The notes beneath the pieces are model-generated. The model worked only from the letters and a program-made list of their open reading frames with translations. It had not been told where the DNA came from and ran no database searches. From Rhizobacter sp. AJA081-3 (GTDB taxonomy: Bacteria; Pseudomonadota; Gammaproteobacteria; Burkholderiales; Burkholderiaceae_C), in contig NZ_CP059067.1 in the NCBI RefSeq assembly GCF_017795745.1, positions 4,216,001 to 4,280,000 on the forward strand: a DNA stretch of 64,000 nucleotides, given 5' to 3'. The stretch's first letter is position 1. The number at the start of each line of letters is the position of its first letter. Both the position numbers and the translations under genes were made by a program. This document shows positions 41,393 through 52,668 of the stretch, in pieces.

Positions 41393-41418
41393 AGGGGGCT
41401 TGATGCCTGTCTAGGCGA

Positions 41419-43137
41419 TCAATGGCCGCTGGCGCCCGAGGCACCGATGCCGGTTTCCGAACGCACCTGCTGGGCGAGGAAGCCCGCGCGGTCCTGCTGG
41501 GCGCGTGCGCCGCGGTCGAGCACCGAGAACAGCCAGATGCCGACGAAGCCGATGGTCATCGAGAACAGCGCCGGCGAGGTGTACGGGAACAGCGCCGAGC
41601 CCTTGGGGTTGCCCAGCGTGGCTTCCCACACCGACGGCGACACCACGGTCAGCACCACCGACGAGATCAGGCCGAGGAAGCCGCCGATCACCGCGCCCTT
41701 GGTGGTGCAGTCCTTCCACAGCACGCTCATGAAGAGCACCGGGAAGTTGGCCGAGGCCGCGATCGCGAAGGCCAGAGACACCATGAAGGCGATGTTCTGC
41801 TTCTCGAAGGCGATGCCCAGCGCGACGGCGACGATGCCCAGCGCGATGGTGGTCATCTTCGAGACGCGCAGTTCGGAGGCGCTGTCGGCCTTGCCCTGCT
41901 TGATCACCGTGGCATAGATGTCGTGCGACACCGCCGAGGCACCCGACAGCGTCAGGCCCGCCACCACCGCGAGGATGGTCGCGAAGGCCACCGCAGAGAT
42001 GAAGCCGAGGAACACGTTGCCGCCCACCGCGTTGGCCAGGTGGATGGCGGCCATGTTGCCGCCGCCCAGCAGGCCGCCCTTGGCGTCGAGGAACTGCGGG
42101 TTGGTCAGCACGAAGGTGATCGCGCCGAAGCCGATGATGAAGGTCAGCAGGTAGAAGTAGCCGATCCAGCCGGTCGCCCACATCACCGACTTGCGCGCTT
42201 CCTTGGCGCTCGGGACCGTGAAGAAGCGCATCAGGATGTGCGGCAGGCCGGCCGTGCCGAACATCAGCGCCATGCCGAAGCTGATCGCGGAGATCGGGTC
42301 CTTCACGAAGTTGCCCGGGCCCATGATCGACTGGCCGATCTTGGCGGCTTCCTCGGCGGTCTTGCCGGTGGCCAGGGCGGCCTTGATCTCGACTGCCTTG
42401 GCGAACATCGCCTCCGGGCTGAAGCCGAAGTTCCACATCACCATGAAGGCCATGAACGAGGCGCCGCCGAGCAGCAGGCAGGCCTTGATGATCTGCACCC
42501 AGGTGGTGGCCGTCATGCCGCCGAACAGCACGTAGACCATCATCAGCGCGCCAACGATGACCACGGCGATCCAGTACTCCAGGCCGAACAGCAGCTTGAT
42601 GAGCTGGCCCGCGCCGACCATCTGCGCGATCAGGTAGAACGCGACGACGACCAGCGTGCCCGAGGCTGCGAAGATGCGCACCGGCTTCTGCTCGAAGCGG
42701 AATGCGGCCACGTCGGCGAAGGTGAACTTGCCGAGGTTGCGCAGGCGTTCGGCCATCAGGAAGGTGATGACCGGCCAGCCGACCAGGAAGCCGATCGAGT
42801 AGATCAGGCCGTCGAAGCCGGAAGCCATCACCGCAGCGGAGATGCCCAGGAACGAGGCCGCCGACATGTAGTCGCCGGCGATCGCCAGGCCGTTCTGGAA
42901 GCCGGTGATGCCGCCGCCGGCGGTGTAGAAGTCGGCCGCGCTCTTGGTGCGCGCCGCGGCCCACTTGGTGATGAACAGCGTGGCGATCACGAAGATGCCG
43001 AACATGCCGATGGCGGTCCAGTTGGTCGCCTGCTTCTGCGCCTGGCCGAGGTCGGCGCCGGCGGCGATGGCCAGCGCGGGCACGCTCAGCGCGGCCAACG
43101 TCAGCACGCGGCGGGTGGAATCGGAGAAGCGGCTCAT
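41419..43137 (-). CDS. actP: Cation/acetate symporter ActP
   Basis: This 572-residue SSS-family symporter has an N-terminal leader-like helix ([20 protein letters not shown], as in E. coli ActP) and about 13 further helices. [20 protein letters not shown] and [20 protein letters not shown] are core sodium-site motifs, and [20 protein letters not shown] is conserved in acetate permeases. It imports acetate and other short monocarboxylates with Na+ or H+. A loop around [20 protein letters not shown] is longer than usual. Its ATG overlaps the DUF485 stop (ATGA). The CrbS-like kinase operon downstream is the probable regulator. Confidence 0.93.
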   Translation of the reverse strand: MSRFSDSTRRVLTLAALSVPALAIAAGADLGQAQKQATNWTAIGMFGIFVIATLFITKWAAARTKSAADFYTAGGGITGFQNGLAIAGDYMSAASFLGISAAVMASGFDGLIYSIGFLVGWPVITFLMAERLRNLGKFTFADVAAFRFEQKPVRIFAASGTLVVVAFYLIAQMVGAGQLIKLLFGLEYWIAVVIVGALMMVYVLFGGMTATTWVQIIKACLLLGGASFMAFMVMWNFGFSPEAMFAKAVEIKAALATGKTAEEAAKIGQSIMGPGNFVKDPISAISFGMALMFGTAGLPHILMRFFTVPSAKEARKSVMWATGWIGYFYLLTFIIGFGAITFVLTNPQFLDAKGGLLGGGNMAAIHLANAVGGNVFLGFISAVAFATILAVVAGLTLSGASAVSHDIYATVIKQGKADSASELRVSKMTTIALGIVAVALGIAFEKQNIAFMVSLAFAIAASANFPVLFMSVLWKDCTTKGAVIGGFLGLISSVVLTVVSPSVWEATLGNPKGSALFPYTSPALFSMTIGFVGIWLFSVLDRGARAQQDRAGFLAQQVRSETGIGASGASGH

Positions 43138-43442
43138 TTCAGCACTCCCTTGCGGATGGCTTCGGTCAGGTCGTCGTACTGGCTGTTGGCGCGCTGCACG
43201 TAGAACGCGGTGATGACGATGGTGAAGACGATGACGCCGAAGCCGATGGGAATGCCCATCGTCATCACGCCGTCGCCCAGGCGCTGCGACAGGAAGGGCT
43301 TGTTGAACGCCACCAGCAGGATGAAGCCGTAGTACACGACCATCATCGCCAGCGTGAGCCACCAGCCGAAACTCGAGCGCTTGGCCTTGAGTTCCAGGTA
43401 CTTGGGGTGGGTCGAGATCTTTCGGACCAGATCGTCTTCCAT
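43134..43442 (-). CDS. DUF485 membrane protein (YjcH-like), ActP partner
   Basis: This 102-residue protein has two helices (about 28-48 and 63-83): [20 protein letters not shown] leads into the first helix and [20 protein letters not shown] is the second. DUF485/YjcH proteins are nearly always encoded just before ActP and are thought to aid its assembly or function. The ATG at 43442 has CAGGAG 6 nt before it; a longer in-frame ORF runs through the promoter and was rejected. Its stop overlaps the actP start. Confidence 0.92.
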   Translation of the reverse strand: MEDDLVRKISTHPKYLELKAKRSSFGWWLTLAMMVVYYGFILLVAFNKPFLSQRLGDGVMTMGIPIGFGVIVFTIVITAFYVQRANSQYDDLTEAIRKGVLK

Positions 43443-43465
43443 CGTTGTCTCCTGTTCGTGTGAAT

Positions 43466-43540
43466 GGCTCCCGCGAGCCCTGCGTGAATACTCCACGCGT
43501 GGACTGACCCCCCTCTGACGCTGAGCCAACGGGGGCTGAC
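43466..43540 (-). promoter_or_regulatory. DUF485-actP promoter region with CTGAC repeats, palindrome and hairpin
   Basis: CTGAC occurs at 43504, 43515 and 43536 (spacing 11 and 21 bp), giving the same 37-bp element (43504-43540) as upstream of the MHS transporter, with about 29 of 37 bases identical. A perfect palindrome TCCACGCGTGGA lies at 43492-43503 and a GGCTC/GAGCC stem at 43466-43479. Distances to the ATG match those of the MHS gene within one or two bases. Confidence 0.58.
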
Positions 43541-43620
43541 GTGGAACTGATGCGGAACTGACAGTGCGCGCCGCGGGGCCGAACCGGCTTGAGCCGGATC
43601 AAGTCGCGGGCCGCGGGGCT

Positions 43621-44262
43621 TCAGGTGCGCCGCACGCCCGGCGGGGCGGTGCCGGCCGCGTCCCAGTCGGGACCGGCGAACCACGGGTCGCCGCGCAGGC
43701 AGGCGGCCAGCATGTCCAGGGCGTCGAGGCCCCAGAAATATCTGCCGTCCACCTCGATGGTCGGCACGCCGAAGATGCCGGCCGCCAGGGCCTGGCCTGT
43801 CAGGTCCTTGAGCGACTGCTTGACGGACTCGTCGTCCGCCGCGCGCGGGGGTGCCAGCCGGGCCTGCAATTCGGCCAGGCGCTGCGCGTCGTTGGCGTCG
43901 GCACCGCCGCGCCATACATGGTGGAACACCTGCTCGCACTGCCATCGATTCGGCGCGCCGCCCTCGGGCGCACTGGCGTGCAGCAGGCGCAGCAGGGCCA
44001 GCGGGTTGAAGGGGTGCTGCGCCGGCGTGTCGATGGGAATGCCCAGACGGTGCGCGGCCCAGGCGATCTGGCGGAAGGTCCAGGCCCGCTTGGGTTCGAT
44101 CTCGGCCGGGCCCTTCTGGCCCCACTGCCTGAGCAGCCCGGCGAACAGGATGGGCCGGTACTCGACGCTGTACGACAGCCCTTCGAGCGCCTGCGGCAGT
44201 TGCTCGAAGGCGAGATAGGCGTAGGGCGAGATCGGGTCGAACCAGAAGCGCAGGTGCTTCAC
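43621..44262 (-). CDS. 2-hydroxychromene-2-carboxylate isomerase-like (DsbA/GST-kappa fold)
   Basis: This 213-residue protein starts with GTG and has the thioredoxin-like DsbA/HCCA isomerase fold. WFDPISPYAYLAFEQLP carries the Ser at the active-site position, and ALAAGIFGVPTIEVDGRYFW has the cis-Pro loop. HCCA isomerases use glutathione to isomerise ring-fission products of naphthalene-like aromatics, but many genomic relatives have unknown substrates. It is the last gene of a run with HMG-CoA lyase, YbaK and DUF1289; its GTG overlaps the DUF1289 stop (GTGA). A second, different paralogue is at 53642. Confidence 0.85.
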   Translation of the reverse strand: MKHLRFWFDPISPYAYLAFEQLPQALEGLSYSVEYRPILFAGLLRQWGQKGPAEIEPKRAWTFRQIAWAAHRLGIPIDTPAQHPFNPLALLRLLHASAPEGGAPNRWQCEQVFHHVWRGGADANDAQRLAELQARLAPPRAADDESVKQSLKDLTGQALAAGIFGVPTIEVDGRYFWGLDALDMLAACLRGDPWFAGPDWDAAGTAPPGVRRT

Positions 44263-44465
44263 GAGGCCTGGCCCTTCATCGCGGCGAGCACCTCGCGGCG
44301 CTGCGGCAGCAGCTTCCACACGGCACGCTTGTGCTGGTCGTCGAGCACCGACCAGGCGGCGATCTCGTCGATCGTGCGCAGGCAGCCCTCGCACCATCCG
44401 GAGCCGGCGTGCATGCGGCACACGCTGATGCAAGGCGACGGGATGGCGGACACGTCGGCCTTCAT
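44259..44465 (-). CDS. DUF1289 small cysteine protein
   Basis: This 68-residue protein is of the DUF1289 family: PCISVCRMHAGSGWCEGCLR contains the four conserved cysteines (CxxxC and CxxC), probably a small zinc site, followed by DEIAAWSVLDDQHKRAVWKL. It is joined by overlaps to YbaK upstream (ATGA) and to the HCCA isomerase-like gene downstream. The function of the family is unknown. Confidence 0.87.
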   Translation of the reverse strand: MKADVSAIPSPCISVCRMHAGSGWCEGCLRTIDEIAAWSVLDDQHKRAVWKLLPQRREVLAAMKGQAS

Positions 44466-44953
44466 GCCTGCACCACGTCGGCCACCGGCGCGCCGGTCAG
44501 CGACTCGAGCTGCGCCGGGCTGAGGCGGAACACCCCGTTGGGGTGGCCGGCGGCGGCCCAGATCTCGTCGAAGCGGAACAGCTCGCGGTCGATCAGCGTC
44601 ACCGCCGGTGTGGCGTGCGCGAGCGGCGACACGCCGCCGATGGTGAAGCCGGTGCGCGCTTTGACGAAATCGGCATCGGCGCGGCCGAGCGCGCCCACCT
44701 GCGCGGCCACCTTCTTCTCGTCGACCCGCTTGTCGCCCGAGGTGACGACGAGCACCGCCACCTCGTCGAGCTTGCGCCGGAAGATCACGCTCTTGGCGAT
44801 CTGGCCGACCTGCACGCCCAGCGCGTCGGCCGCCTCCTGCGAGGTGCGCGCCGAAACTTCCAGCCACAGCGGCGCATGCGGATGGCCACGATCGGCCAGC
44901 GCCTGAGCGACGCGGCGAAAGCCCTCGGGCCGATCGTTCGGCTCTGCAGTCAT
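44462..44953 (-). CDS. YbaK/EbsC-family aminoacyl-tRNA deacylase-like protein
   Basis: This 163-residue protein has the YbaK/ProX fold. VGQIAKSVIFRRKLDEVAVL contains the conserved Lys of the deacylase pocket, and GFTIGGVSPLAHATPAVTLI has the GG-x-SP motif. Such proteins hydrolyse mischarged tRNAs, for example Cys- or Ala-tRNA(Pro); the precise specificity is not readable. Its start overlaps the HMG-CoA lyase stop (ATGA). Confidence 0.88.
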   Translation of the reverse strand: MTAEPNDRPEGFRRVAQALADRGHPHAPLWLEVSARTSQEAADALGVQVGQIAKSVIFRRKLDEVAVLVVTSGDKRVDEKKVAAQVGALGRADADFVKARTGFTIGGVSPLAHATPAVTLIDRELFRFDEIWAAAGHPNGVFRLSPAQLESLTGAPVADVVQA

Positions 44954-45864
44954 GCCGCCACCTTCTCGCGTTTGGCCAGCAGAGCCTTGCCGGCGCGCGA
45001 GACCGGCGGGCGGCCGAGCACGCCGGAAATGAAGGCGCCGGCATCGACCAGCGCATCGAGATCGATGCCGGTGGCGATGCCCAGGCCGTTCAGCATGAAG
45101 ACGACGTCTTCGGTCGCGACATTGCCGGTGGCGCCCTTGGCATACGGGCAGCCACCGAGGCCGGCCACGCTGGTGTCGAAATGGTGGATGCCCATCTCCA
45201 GGCAGGCGTAGATGTTGGCCAGCGCCTGACCGTAGGTGTCGTGGAAGTGGCCGCTGACCTCGGCGAGCGGGAAATGCCTCAGTGCGCGCTCCATCGCCGC
45301 CTGAACACGCTTGGGCGTGCCCGTGCCGATGGTGTCGGCGATGCCGCAGTGGTCGACGCCGATGGCCTTCATCAGCCGCACGACATGCTCGACCTCATCA
45401 GGGCTGACCTCGCCCTGGTAGGGGCAGCCCAGCGCGCAGGAGACGGCGGCGCGCACCTTCAGGCCGTGCTCATGCGCCATCGCCACCACCGGCGCGAAAC
45501 GCTCGACCGACTCGGCGATCGAGCAGTTGATGTTGCGCTGGCTGAAGGCCTCGCTGGCCGCGCCGAACACCACCACCTCGTCGGGCCGTGTCGGCAGTGC
45601 CGCTTCCAGGCCCTTCAGGTTGGGAGTGAGCACTGAGTAGCGCACACCCGGCTGGCGGGAGATGGCGGCCATCACGGCCGCGTTGTCGGCCATCTGCGGC
45701 ACCCACTTCGGGCTGACGAAGCTGGTGACCTCGATTTCGCGCAGGCCGGCGGCCTGCAGCCGATGCACGAGTTCGACCTTGTGCGCGGTATCGACGGACT
45801 GCTTCTCGTTCTGCAGCCCGTCACGCGGACCGACATCGACGATTTTCACGCTCGAAGGAATCAT
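44950..45864 (-). CDS. Hydroxymethylglutaryl-CoA lyase
   Basis: This 304-residue DRE-TIM metallolyase splits HMG-CoA to acetyl-CoA and acetoacetate, the last step of leucine breakdown. VDVGPRDGLQNEKQSVDTAH is the DxxxRDGxQ signature, SGHFHDTYGQALANIYACLE carries the metal-binding His pair, and SVAGLGGCPYAKGATGNVAT has the catalytic Cys. ATG at 45864. It starts a four-gene run and lies 500 bp from the methylcrotonyl-CoA carboxylase genes, but a plus-strand gene separates the two. Confidence 0.93.
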   Translation of the reverse strand: MIPSSVKIVDVGPRDGLQNEKQSVDTAHKVELVHRLQAAGLREIEVTSFVSPKWVPQMADNAAVMAAISRQPGVRYSVLTPNLKGLEAALPTRPDEVVVFGAASEAFSQRNINCSIAESVERFAPVVAMAHEHGLKVRAAVSCALGCPYQGEVSPDEVEHVVRLMKAIGVDHCGIADTIGTGTPKRVQAAMERALRHFPLAEVSGHFHDTYGQALANIYACLEMGIHHFDTSVAGLGGCPYAKGATGNVATEDVVFMLNGLGIATGIDLDALVDAGAFISGVLGRPPVSRAGKALLAKREKVAA

Positions 45865-45969
45865 GACAAATGTCTCGCTGAGGGCGGCGGCGCCTGTGGC
45901 TTCCACTCACTTAGGGATGGTCGTAACGGATCGGATACAGGAAGATACAAACATCGATCAGGACCCGCA

Positions 45970-46359
45970 GTGGACACCAGCACCCGCCTTCGCATTGCCA
46001 CCCGCATTCATTTTGCGCTGCTTCGCCATTACGGCGCGAAGGTGGAGATCGGAGCCCTCATGAAAGCCGAGGGTGATGTGCGCGAGGCCATCTGGGTCTG
46101 CGAGGCTTCCGGCGACGCCGAACTGGCCACCATGGCCCGGCAGTTGCGCCTGGCCAACGATGAAGAGTCTGCTGCGGCCGCTCCTGCCGTGACGGCTCCC
46201 GTGGCCGCCACGCCGCAGGAAACCCCCTGGTCCGGCAACACCTCCGGCTTCGGCGTCTCGCGCCCGATCGGCCTGGACGTGGCCAAGGCCGAATCGACCG
46301 CCAACTGGCTGAAGCCGGCCACCTGGGTGCGCCGCGCTGCGCCCGCGCGCAACAGCTGA
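45970..46359 (+). CDS. Hypothetical protein, 129 residues
   Basis: The frame starts with GTG; no ATG is available in frame nearby. The N-terminal half (RLRIATRIHFALLRHYGAKV through EASGDAELATMARQLRLAND) is predicted helical, and the C-terminal half is Ala/Pro-rich with a WSGNTSGFGVSRPIGLD segment. There is no signal peptide. It is divergent from HMG-CoA lyase and ends 4 nt from the convergent carboxylase gene. It resembles no family I can name; coding potential is supported by its length and third-position GC. Confidence 0.6.
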   Translation: MDTSTRLRIATRIHFALLRHYGAKVEIGALMKAEGDVREAIWVCEASGDAELATMARQLRLANDEESAAAAPAVTAPVAATPQETPWSGNTSGFGVSRPIGLDVAKAESTANWLKPATWVRRAAPARNS

Positions 46360-46363
46360 GCGT

Positions 46364-48367
<2,004 letters not shown>

Positions 48368-48374
48368 GCGGACC

Positions 48375-48995
48375 TCACACGGACGGTTGGCTGCCACGCA
48401 GCCAACCCGAAGCGCGGCCTATCAGCGCGCGCAGGAACTTGCCGAGCACGACGATCAGGCCGATCGCCACCAGGATCGACAGAACGAGCACTGCCGCCAG
48501 CACCACCGGATGTGTCCACGACAGCCACAGCACGGTGGGAACGAAGGCATCGCCGGCCAGCGACATGCCGATGTTGGAAAAGGGCTCGGGCGAGGTATTC
48601 ACCGCCGCGCGCGTGGTTGCTTTCGCCACATGGCTGGTGGCGGCGAGCGTGCCGCCAAGCAGCGCAGCCAGCGTGGCCCAGGTGGCCTGGTCGGCGCCGA
48701 ACACCGCGGCCGCCAACGCCGCGCCCGCCGGGATGCGCACCAGCGTGTGCACCAGGTCCCACAGCGTGTCGACCCCGGGGATCTTGTCGGCGAAGAACTC
48801 GACGAAGAGCATGAAGCCGCTGGCACCGAGCATCGCCGGATGCTTCAGCACATGCAGGCCTTGCGGCAGCTCGACCCAGCCGAAGTAGCCGGCTGCGCCG
48901 GTAAGGAACACGACGAGGTACAGGCGCAGGCCACTCGCCCAGCCGAGCGCCGCAGCGATGGCGAGAAGTTGGGCGGTGTCCAGCGTGGCCGGCAT
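48375..48995 (-). CDS. DUF4126 membrane protein
   Basis: This 206-residue membrane protein has about five helices (TAQLLAIAAALGWASGLRLY, LYLVVFLTGAAGYFGWVELP, PAGAALAAAVFGADQATWAT, WTHPVVLAAVLVLSILVAIG). VEFFADKIPGVDTLWDLVHT is the conserved DUF4126 segment. It lies between the hydratase and the biotin subunit of the leucine cluster, 7 nt before the carboxylase and 3 nt after the hydratase, so it is co-transcribed. The role is unknown; a membrane protein is unusual within an otherwise cytoplasmic pathway. Confidence 0.85.
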   Translation of the reverse strand: MPATLDTAQLLAIAAALGWASGLRLYLVVFLTGAAGYFGWVELPQGLHVLKHPAMLGASGFMLFVEFFADKIPGVDTLWDLVHTLVRIPAGAALAAAVFGADQATWATLAALLGGTLAATSHVAKATTRAAVNTSPEPFSNIGMSLAGDAFVPTVLWLSWTHPVVLAAVLVLSILVAIGLIVVLGKFLRALIGRASGWLRGSQPSV

Positions 48996-48998
48996 CGT

Positions 48999-49784
48999 TC
49001 AGCCCTGCCAGGACGGCGCGCGCTTGCCGAGGAAGGACTGGATGCCCTCGCGTCCCTCGGCACTGGCACGGATGTCGGCGATGCGGCGCGCGGTGTCGGC
49101 GCGCAGATCGGCATCGATCGGGCGGCCGCCGACGTCCTGCACCAGCTGCTTGCAGGCACGCACCGCCATCGGCCCGTTGGCCACCAGCGTGGCGACGAGT
49201 TCGTCGACCTTCGCATCGAGTGCCTCGCTCGCGCAGAGCTCGTGCACGAAGCCCATCGCCTTCGCCTGTGCGGCGTCGAATCGCTCGGCGGTGATGAACC
49301 AGCGACGCGCCGCCTGCTCGCCCATCGCGCGCACGACATACGGGCCGATGGTCGCCGGCAGCAGGCCGAGCTTCGCTTCGCTGAGGCAGAAGTTCACGCC
49401 CTCGGCGGCGATGAGCACGTCGCACACCGCCGCCAGCCCGAGGCCGCCCGCATAGCAGTCGCCGTGGATGCGCCCGACCACCGGCACCGGGCAGCTGTAG
49501 ATCGTCCACAGCATGTCGGCCAGCGCCTGCGCGTCGGCGCGGTTCTCGTCCCAGCTGTAGCCGGCCATCGCGCGCATCCAGTTCAGGTCGGCGCCGGCGC
49601 AGAAGGCCTTGCCGTGGCCACCGAGCACGATGCAGCGCAGCGAGGCGTCGGCGCCGAGGCCCGCGAAGGTCTGCATGAGCTCGGCGATCACGCCCTCGTT
49701 GAAGGCGTTGCGCACGTCCGGGCGATTCAGGTAGACGCTGGCCACGTGGCCGTCTCGGCGCACATCGAGGGTGGTGGTGCTCAT
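48999..49784 (-). CDS. liuC: Enoyl-CoA hydratase, probably methylglutaconyl-CoA hydratase
   Basis: This 261-residue crotonase has GKAFCAGADLNWMRAMAGYS (first oxyanion loop) and GRIHGDCYAGGLGLAAVCDV (second), then EAKLGLLPATIGPYVVRAMG with the catalytic Glu. ADLNWM and SEAKLGLLPATI are frequent in 3-methylglutaconyl-CoA hydratases. It lies between the acyl-CoA dehydrogenase and DUF4126 genes in the leucine cluster. The ATG at 49784 starts the conserved MSTTTLDVRR; a longer in-frame ORF runs into the dehydrogenase gene. Confidence 0.9.
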   Translation of the reverse strand: MSTTTLDVRRDGHVASVYLNRPDVRNAFNEGVIAELMQTFAGLGADASLRCIVLGGHGKAFCAGADLNWMRAMAGYSWDENRADAQALADMLWTIYSCPVPVVGRIHGDCYAGGLGLAAVCDVLIAAEGVNFCLSEAKLGLLPATIGPYVVRAMGEQAARRWFITAERFDAAQAKAMGFVHELCASEALDAKVDELVATLVANGPMAVRACKQLVQDVGGRPIDADLRADTARRIADIRASAEGREGIQSFLGKRAPSWQG

Positions 49785-49792
49785 GGTCGACC

Positions 49793-50926
49793 TCAGTAGC
49801 GCTTGGCGGCTTCGTCGAGCATCACCTCGGTGGCGCCACCACCGATGGCGAGGATGCGCGCGTCGCGCCACAGCCGTTCGATGGCTGTGCCGCGCATGTA
49901 GCCCATGCCGCCGTGGAACTGCTGGCAGGCCTGCACCACCTCGTTGACCAGCTCGCCCGTCAGCGACTTGAGCATCGACACGTCCTGCACCACGTCGCGC
50001 CCCTGCGTGACCATCCAGGCGCAGTGGTACATGTATTGCCGCGCCGCGCGCACCTTGGCGTCGAGCATGGCCAAGCGCTGGCGCACCACCTGCTTGTCGA
50101 ACAGCGTGGCGCCGAAGGCGCGGCGGTCGCGCACGTACTCCAGCGTCATCTTCAGCGCCTGCGTGCAGTGGCCCACCGCCATCGCGGCCAGCGCGATGCG
50201 CTCGGTCTGGAAGTTCTTCATCACCGAGTAGAAGCCCTTGTCGACCTCGCCCAGCAGGTTCGCGGCCGGGATGCGGCAGTCTTCGAACACCAGCTCGGCG
50301 GTATCCGACGACAGCCAGCCGGTCTTCTCGAGCGAGCGCCCGACGCTGAAGCCCGGCGTGCCTTTCTCGACGATGAGCATCGAGATCGCGTGCCGGGCCG
50401 TGCCGGTGCGCGCGGCGATGAAATACAGGTCGGCGTGCACGCCGTTGGTGATGAACAGCTTGGTGCCGTTGAGCACCCAGTGATCGCCGTCCCGCCTGGC
50501 GGTGGTCTTCAGCCCGGCCACGTCGGAGCCGGCGCCCGGCTCGGTGATGCCCACCGCGGTGATCGTCCGCCCCGCCGTCACGCCCGGCATGTACTTCGCC
50601 TGCTGCTCGGCGCTGCCCGCGTGGTGCAGGTGCGGGCTGGCCATGTCGGTGTGCACGAGCACGGTGATGATGAATCCGCCGAAGGTCGACTGCGACAGCG
50701 CTTCGGCGAATACCAGGTTGGTCAGCGCATCGGCTTCGGCGCCGCCGTGTTCGCTGGCATACATCAGCCCGAGCAAACCGGCGTCACCCATCTTGCGCAG
50801 CACCTCGCGCGGCGTGAAGCCGTCGCGCTCCCACTGTTCGGCAAAGGGCTCGACCTCGCGGGCGATGAAGCGCGCGATCTGATCGCGGAGCTGTTCGTGT
50901 TCGTGGCTGAGGTAGATGTTGTCCAT
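49793..50926 (-). CDS. Acyl-CoA dehydrogenase of the leucine cluster
   Basis: This 377-residue FAD enzyme has AVGITEPGAGSDVAGLKTTA (substrate/FAD signature 1), TAELVFEDCRIPAANLLGEV, and GMGYMRGTAIERLWRDARIL followed by AIGGGATEVM (signature 2 area). The catalytic base position near the end reads GGGAT, where Glu is found in other groups, so it differs from isovaleryl-CoA dehydrogenase, whose C-terminus ([11 protein letters not shown]) is encoded at the window end. It may act on a related branched acyl-CoA, such as a citronellyl-CoA-like substrate. It starts 11 nt after mccB. Confidence 0.87.
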   Translation of the reverse strand: MDNIYLSHEHEQLRDQIARFIAREVEPFAEQWERDGFTPREVLRKMGDAGLLGLMYASEHGGAEADALTNLVFAEALSQSTFGGFIITVLVHTDMASPHLHHAGSAEQQAKYMPGVTAGRTITAVGITEPGAGSDVAGLKTTARRDGDHWVLNGTKLFITNGVHADLYFIAARTGTARHAISMLIVEKGTPGFSVGRSLEKTGWLSSDTAELVFEDCRIPAANLLGEVDKGFYSVMKNFQTERIALAAMAVGHCTQALKMTLEYVRDRRAFGATLFDKQVVRQRLAMLDAKVRAARQYMYHCAWMVTQGRDVVQDVSMLKSLTGELVNEVVQACQQFHGGMGYMRGTAIERLWRDARILAIGGGATEVMLDEAAKRY

Positions 50927-50937
50927 GGCCACCAGGC

Positions 50938-52560
50938 TCACATGCGGAACACGCCGAACTTCGCCTCGGGAATCGGCGCGTTCAGGCTGGCGCTGATCGC
51001 CAGCGCGAGCACGCGGCGCGTGTCGGCCGGGTCGATGACGCCGTCGTCCCACAGTCGCGCACTCGCGTAGTACGGATGCGCCTGGTGTCCGAACTGGTCG
51101 AGGATGGGCTGCTTGAACGCCTTCTCCTCCTCGGCCGACCAGGCGCCGCCCTTGGCCTCGATGCCGTCGCGGCGCACCGTGGCCAGCACGCTGGCCGCCT
51201 GCTCGCCGCCCATCACCGAGATGCGCGCGTTCGGCCACATCCACAGGAAGCGCGGGCTGAAGGCGCGGCCGCACATGCCGTAGTTGCCGGCGCCGAAGCT
51301 GCCGCCGATGATGACGGTGAACTTCGGCACGTTGACGGTGGACACCGCCGTGACCATCTTCGCGCCGTGCTTGGCGATGCCCTCGGCCTCGTACTTGCGA
51401 CCGACCATGAAGCCGGTGATGTTCTGCAGGAAGACCAGCGGGATCTTGCGCTGGCCGCACAGCTCGATGAAGTGCGCGCCCTTCTGCGCGCTCTCGCTGA
51501 ACAGCACGCCGTTGTTGGCGACGATGCCCACAGGCAACCCCTCGATATGCGCGAATCCGGTGACCAGCGTGGTGCCGTAGCGCGCCTTGAACTCGTCGAA
51601 CTCGCTGCCGTCGACGATGCGCGCGATGATCTCGTGCACGTCGTAGGGCTTGCGCGCGTCGGTGGGGATGATGCCGTGCAGCTCGGCCGCATCGAACAGC
51701 GGCGCGCGCGGTGCGGCCAGGCGTTGCTCGTGGGCCTTGCGCCAGTTGAGGTTGGCCACGGCGGCGCGCGCGATCGCCAGCGCATGCGTGTCGTTGTTGG
51801 CCAGGTGGTCGGCCACGCCCGACAGGCGGGTGTGCACGTCGCCGCCACCGAGGTCTTCGGCGCTGACGATCTCACCGATCGCCGCCTTCACCAGCGGCGG
51901 GCCGGCGAGGAAGATGGTGCCCTGGTTCTTCACGATGATCGACTCGTCGCTCATCGCCGGCATGTAGGCGCCGCCGGCGGTGCACGAGCCCATCACCACC
52001 GCGATCTGCGGGATGCCCTGGGCGCTCATGTTCGCCTGGTTGAAGAAGATGCGGCCGAAGTGGTCGCGGTCAGGGAAGACGTCGTCCTGGTTGGGAAGGT
52101 TGGCGCCGCCGCTGTCGACCAGGTAGATGCAAGGCAGCCGGTTCTGGATGGCGATCTCCTGCGCGCGCAGGTGCTTCTTCACCGTCATCGGGAAGTAGGT
52201 GCCGCCCTTCACCGTGGCGTCGTTGCAGACGATCATGCACTCGACGCCGCTGACGCGGCCGATGCCGGCGATCAGCCCCGCGCCCGGCGCGGCGTCGTTG
52301 CCGCCCTTTTCCTTGTACATGTCGAGCGCGGCCAGCGGCGCCACTTCGAGGAAGGGCGTGTCCGGGTCGAGCAGCATCTCGACGCGATCGCGCGGCAGCA
52401 GCTTGCCGCGCGCGGTGTGCTTGGCGCGCGCGGCGTCCCCGCCGCCCTGGGCAATCTGCGCGAGCTTCGAGTTCAGGTCCTCGACCAGCGCGCGCATCGC
52501 GGCAGCGTTGGCCTTGAAGTCCTCCGAACGGGGGCTGAGATTCGAGGCAAGAACGGGCAT
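50938..52560 (-). CDS. liuB: Methylcrotonyl-CoA carboxylase carboxyltransferase beta subunit
   Basis: This 540-residue carboxyltransferase has two crotonase-like halves. [40 protein letters not shown] and [20 protein letters not shown], with the GG-N oxyanion sites, are standard for MCC beta. [20 protein letters not shown] is a typical C-terminal part. With liuD it makes 3-methylglutaconyl-CoA. The ATG at 52560 is 42 nt downstream of a perfect 22-bp palindrome that probably controls the cluster. Confidence 0.93.
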   Translation of the reverse strand: MPVLASNLSPRSEDFKANAAAMRALVEDLNSKLAQIAQGGGDAARAKHTARGKLLPRDRVEMLLDPDTPFLEVAPLAALDMYKEKGGNDAAPGAGLIAGIGRVSGVECMIVCNDATVKGGTYFPMTVKKHLRAQEIAIQNRLPCIYLVDSGGANLPNQDDVFPDRDHFGRIFFNQANMSAQGIPQIAVVMGSCTAGGAYMPAMSDESIIVKNQGTIFLAGPPLVKAAIGEIVSAEDLGGGDVHTRLSGVADHLANNDTHALAIARAAVANLNWRKAHEQRLAAPRAPLFDAAELHGIIPTDARKPYDVHEIIARIVDGSEFDEFKARYGTTLVTGFAHIEGLPVGIVANNGVLFSESAQKGAHFIELCGQRKIPLVFLQNITGFMVGRKYEAEGIAKHGAKMVTAVSTVNVPKFTVIIGGSFGAGNYGMCGRAFSPRFLWMWPNARISVMGGEQAASVLATVRRDGIEAKGGAWSAEEEKAFKQPILDQFGHQAHPYYASARLWDDGVIDPADTRRVLALAISASLNAPIPEAKFGVFRM

Positions 52561-52602
52561 GGAGTCTCCACGGATCGGCCGACTGTGGCACCGGATCGGC
52601 AC

Positions 52603-52624
52603 TTGACGTTTACGTAAACGTCAA
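52603..52624. promoter_or_regulatory. 22-bp perfect palindrome, LiuR-type operator
   Basis: The half-site TTGACGTTTAC (52603-52613) is followed at once by its exact complement GTAAACGTCAA (52614-52624). It is 42 nt above the liuB ATG. MerR-family LiuR regulators control leucine/isovalerate genes in proteobacteria and use dyads of this type. No liuR gene is in the window. Confidence 0.75.
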
Positions 52625-52668
52625 CCGCGGATTCTATCGGCTGGCCGGCCCGCGTCGGCCCCTGCGGC

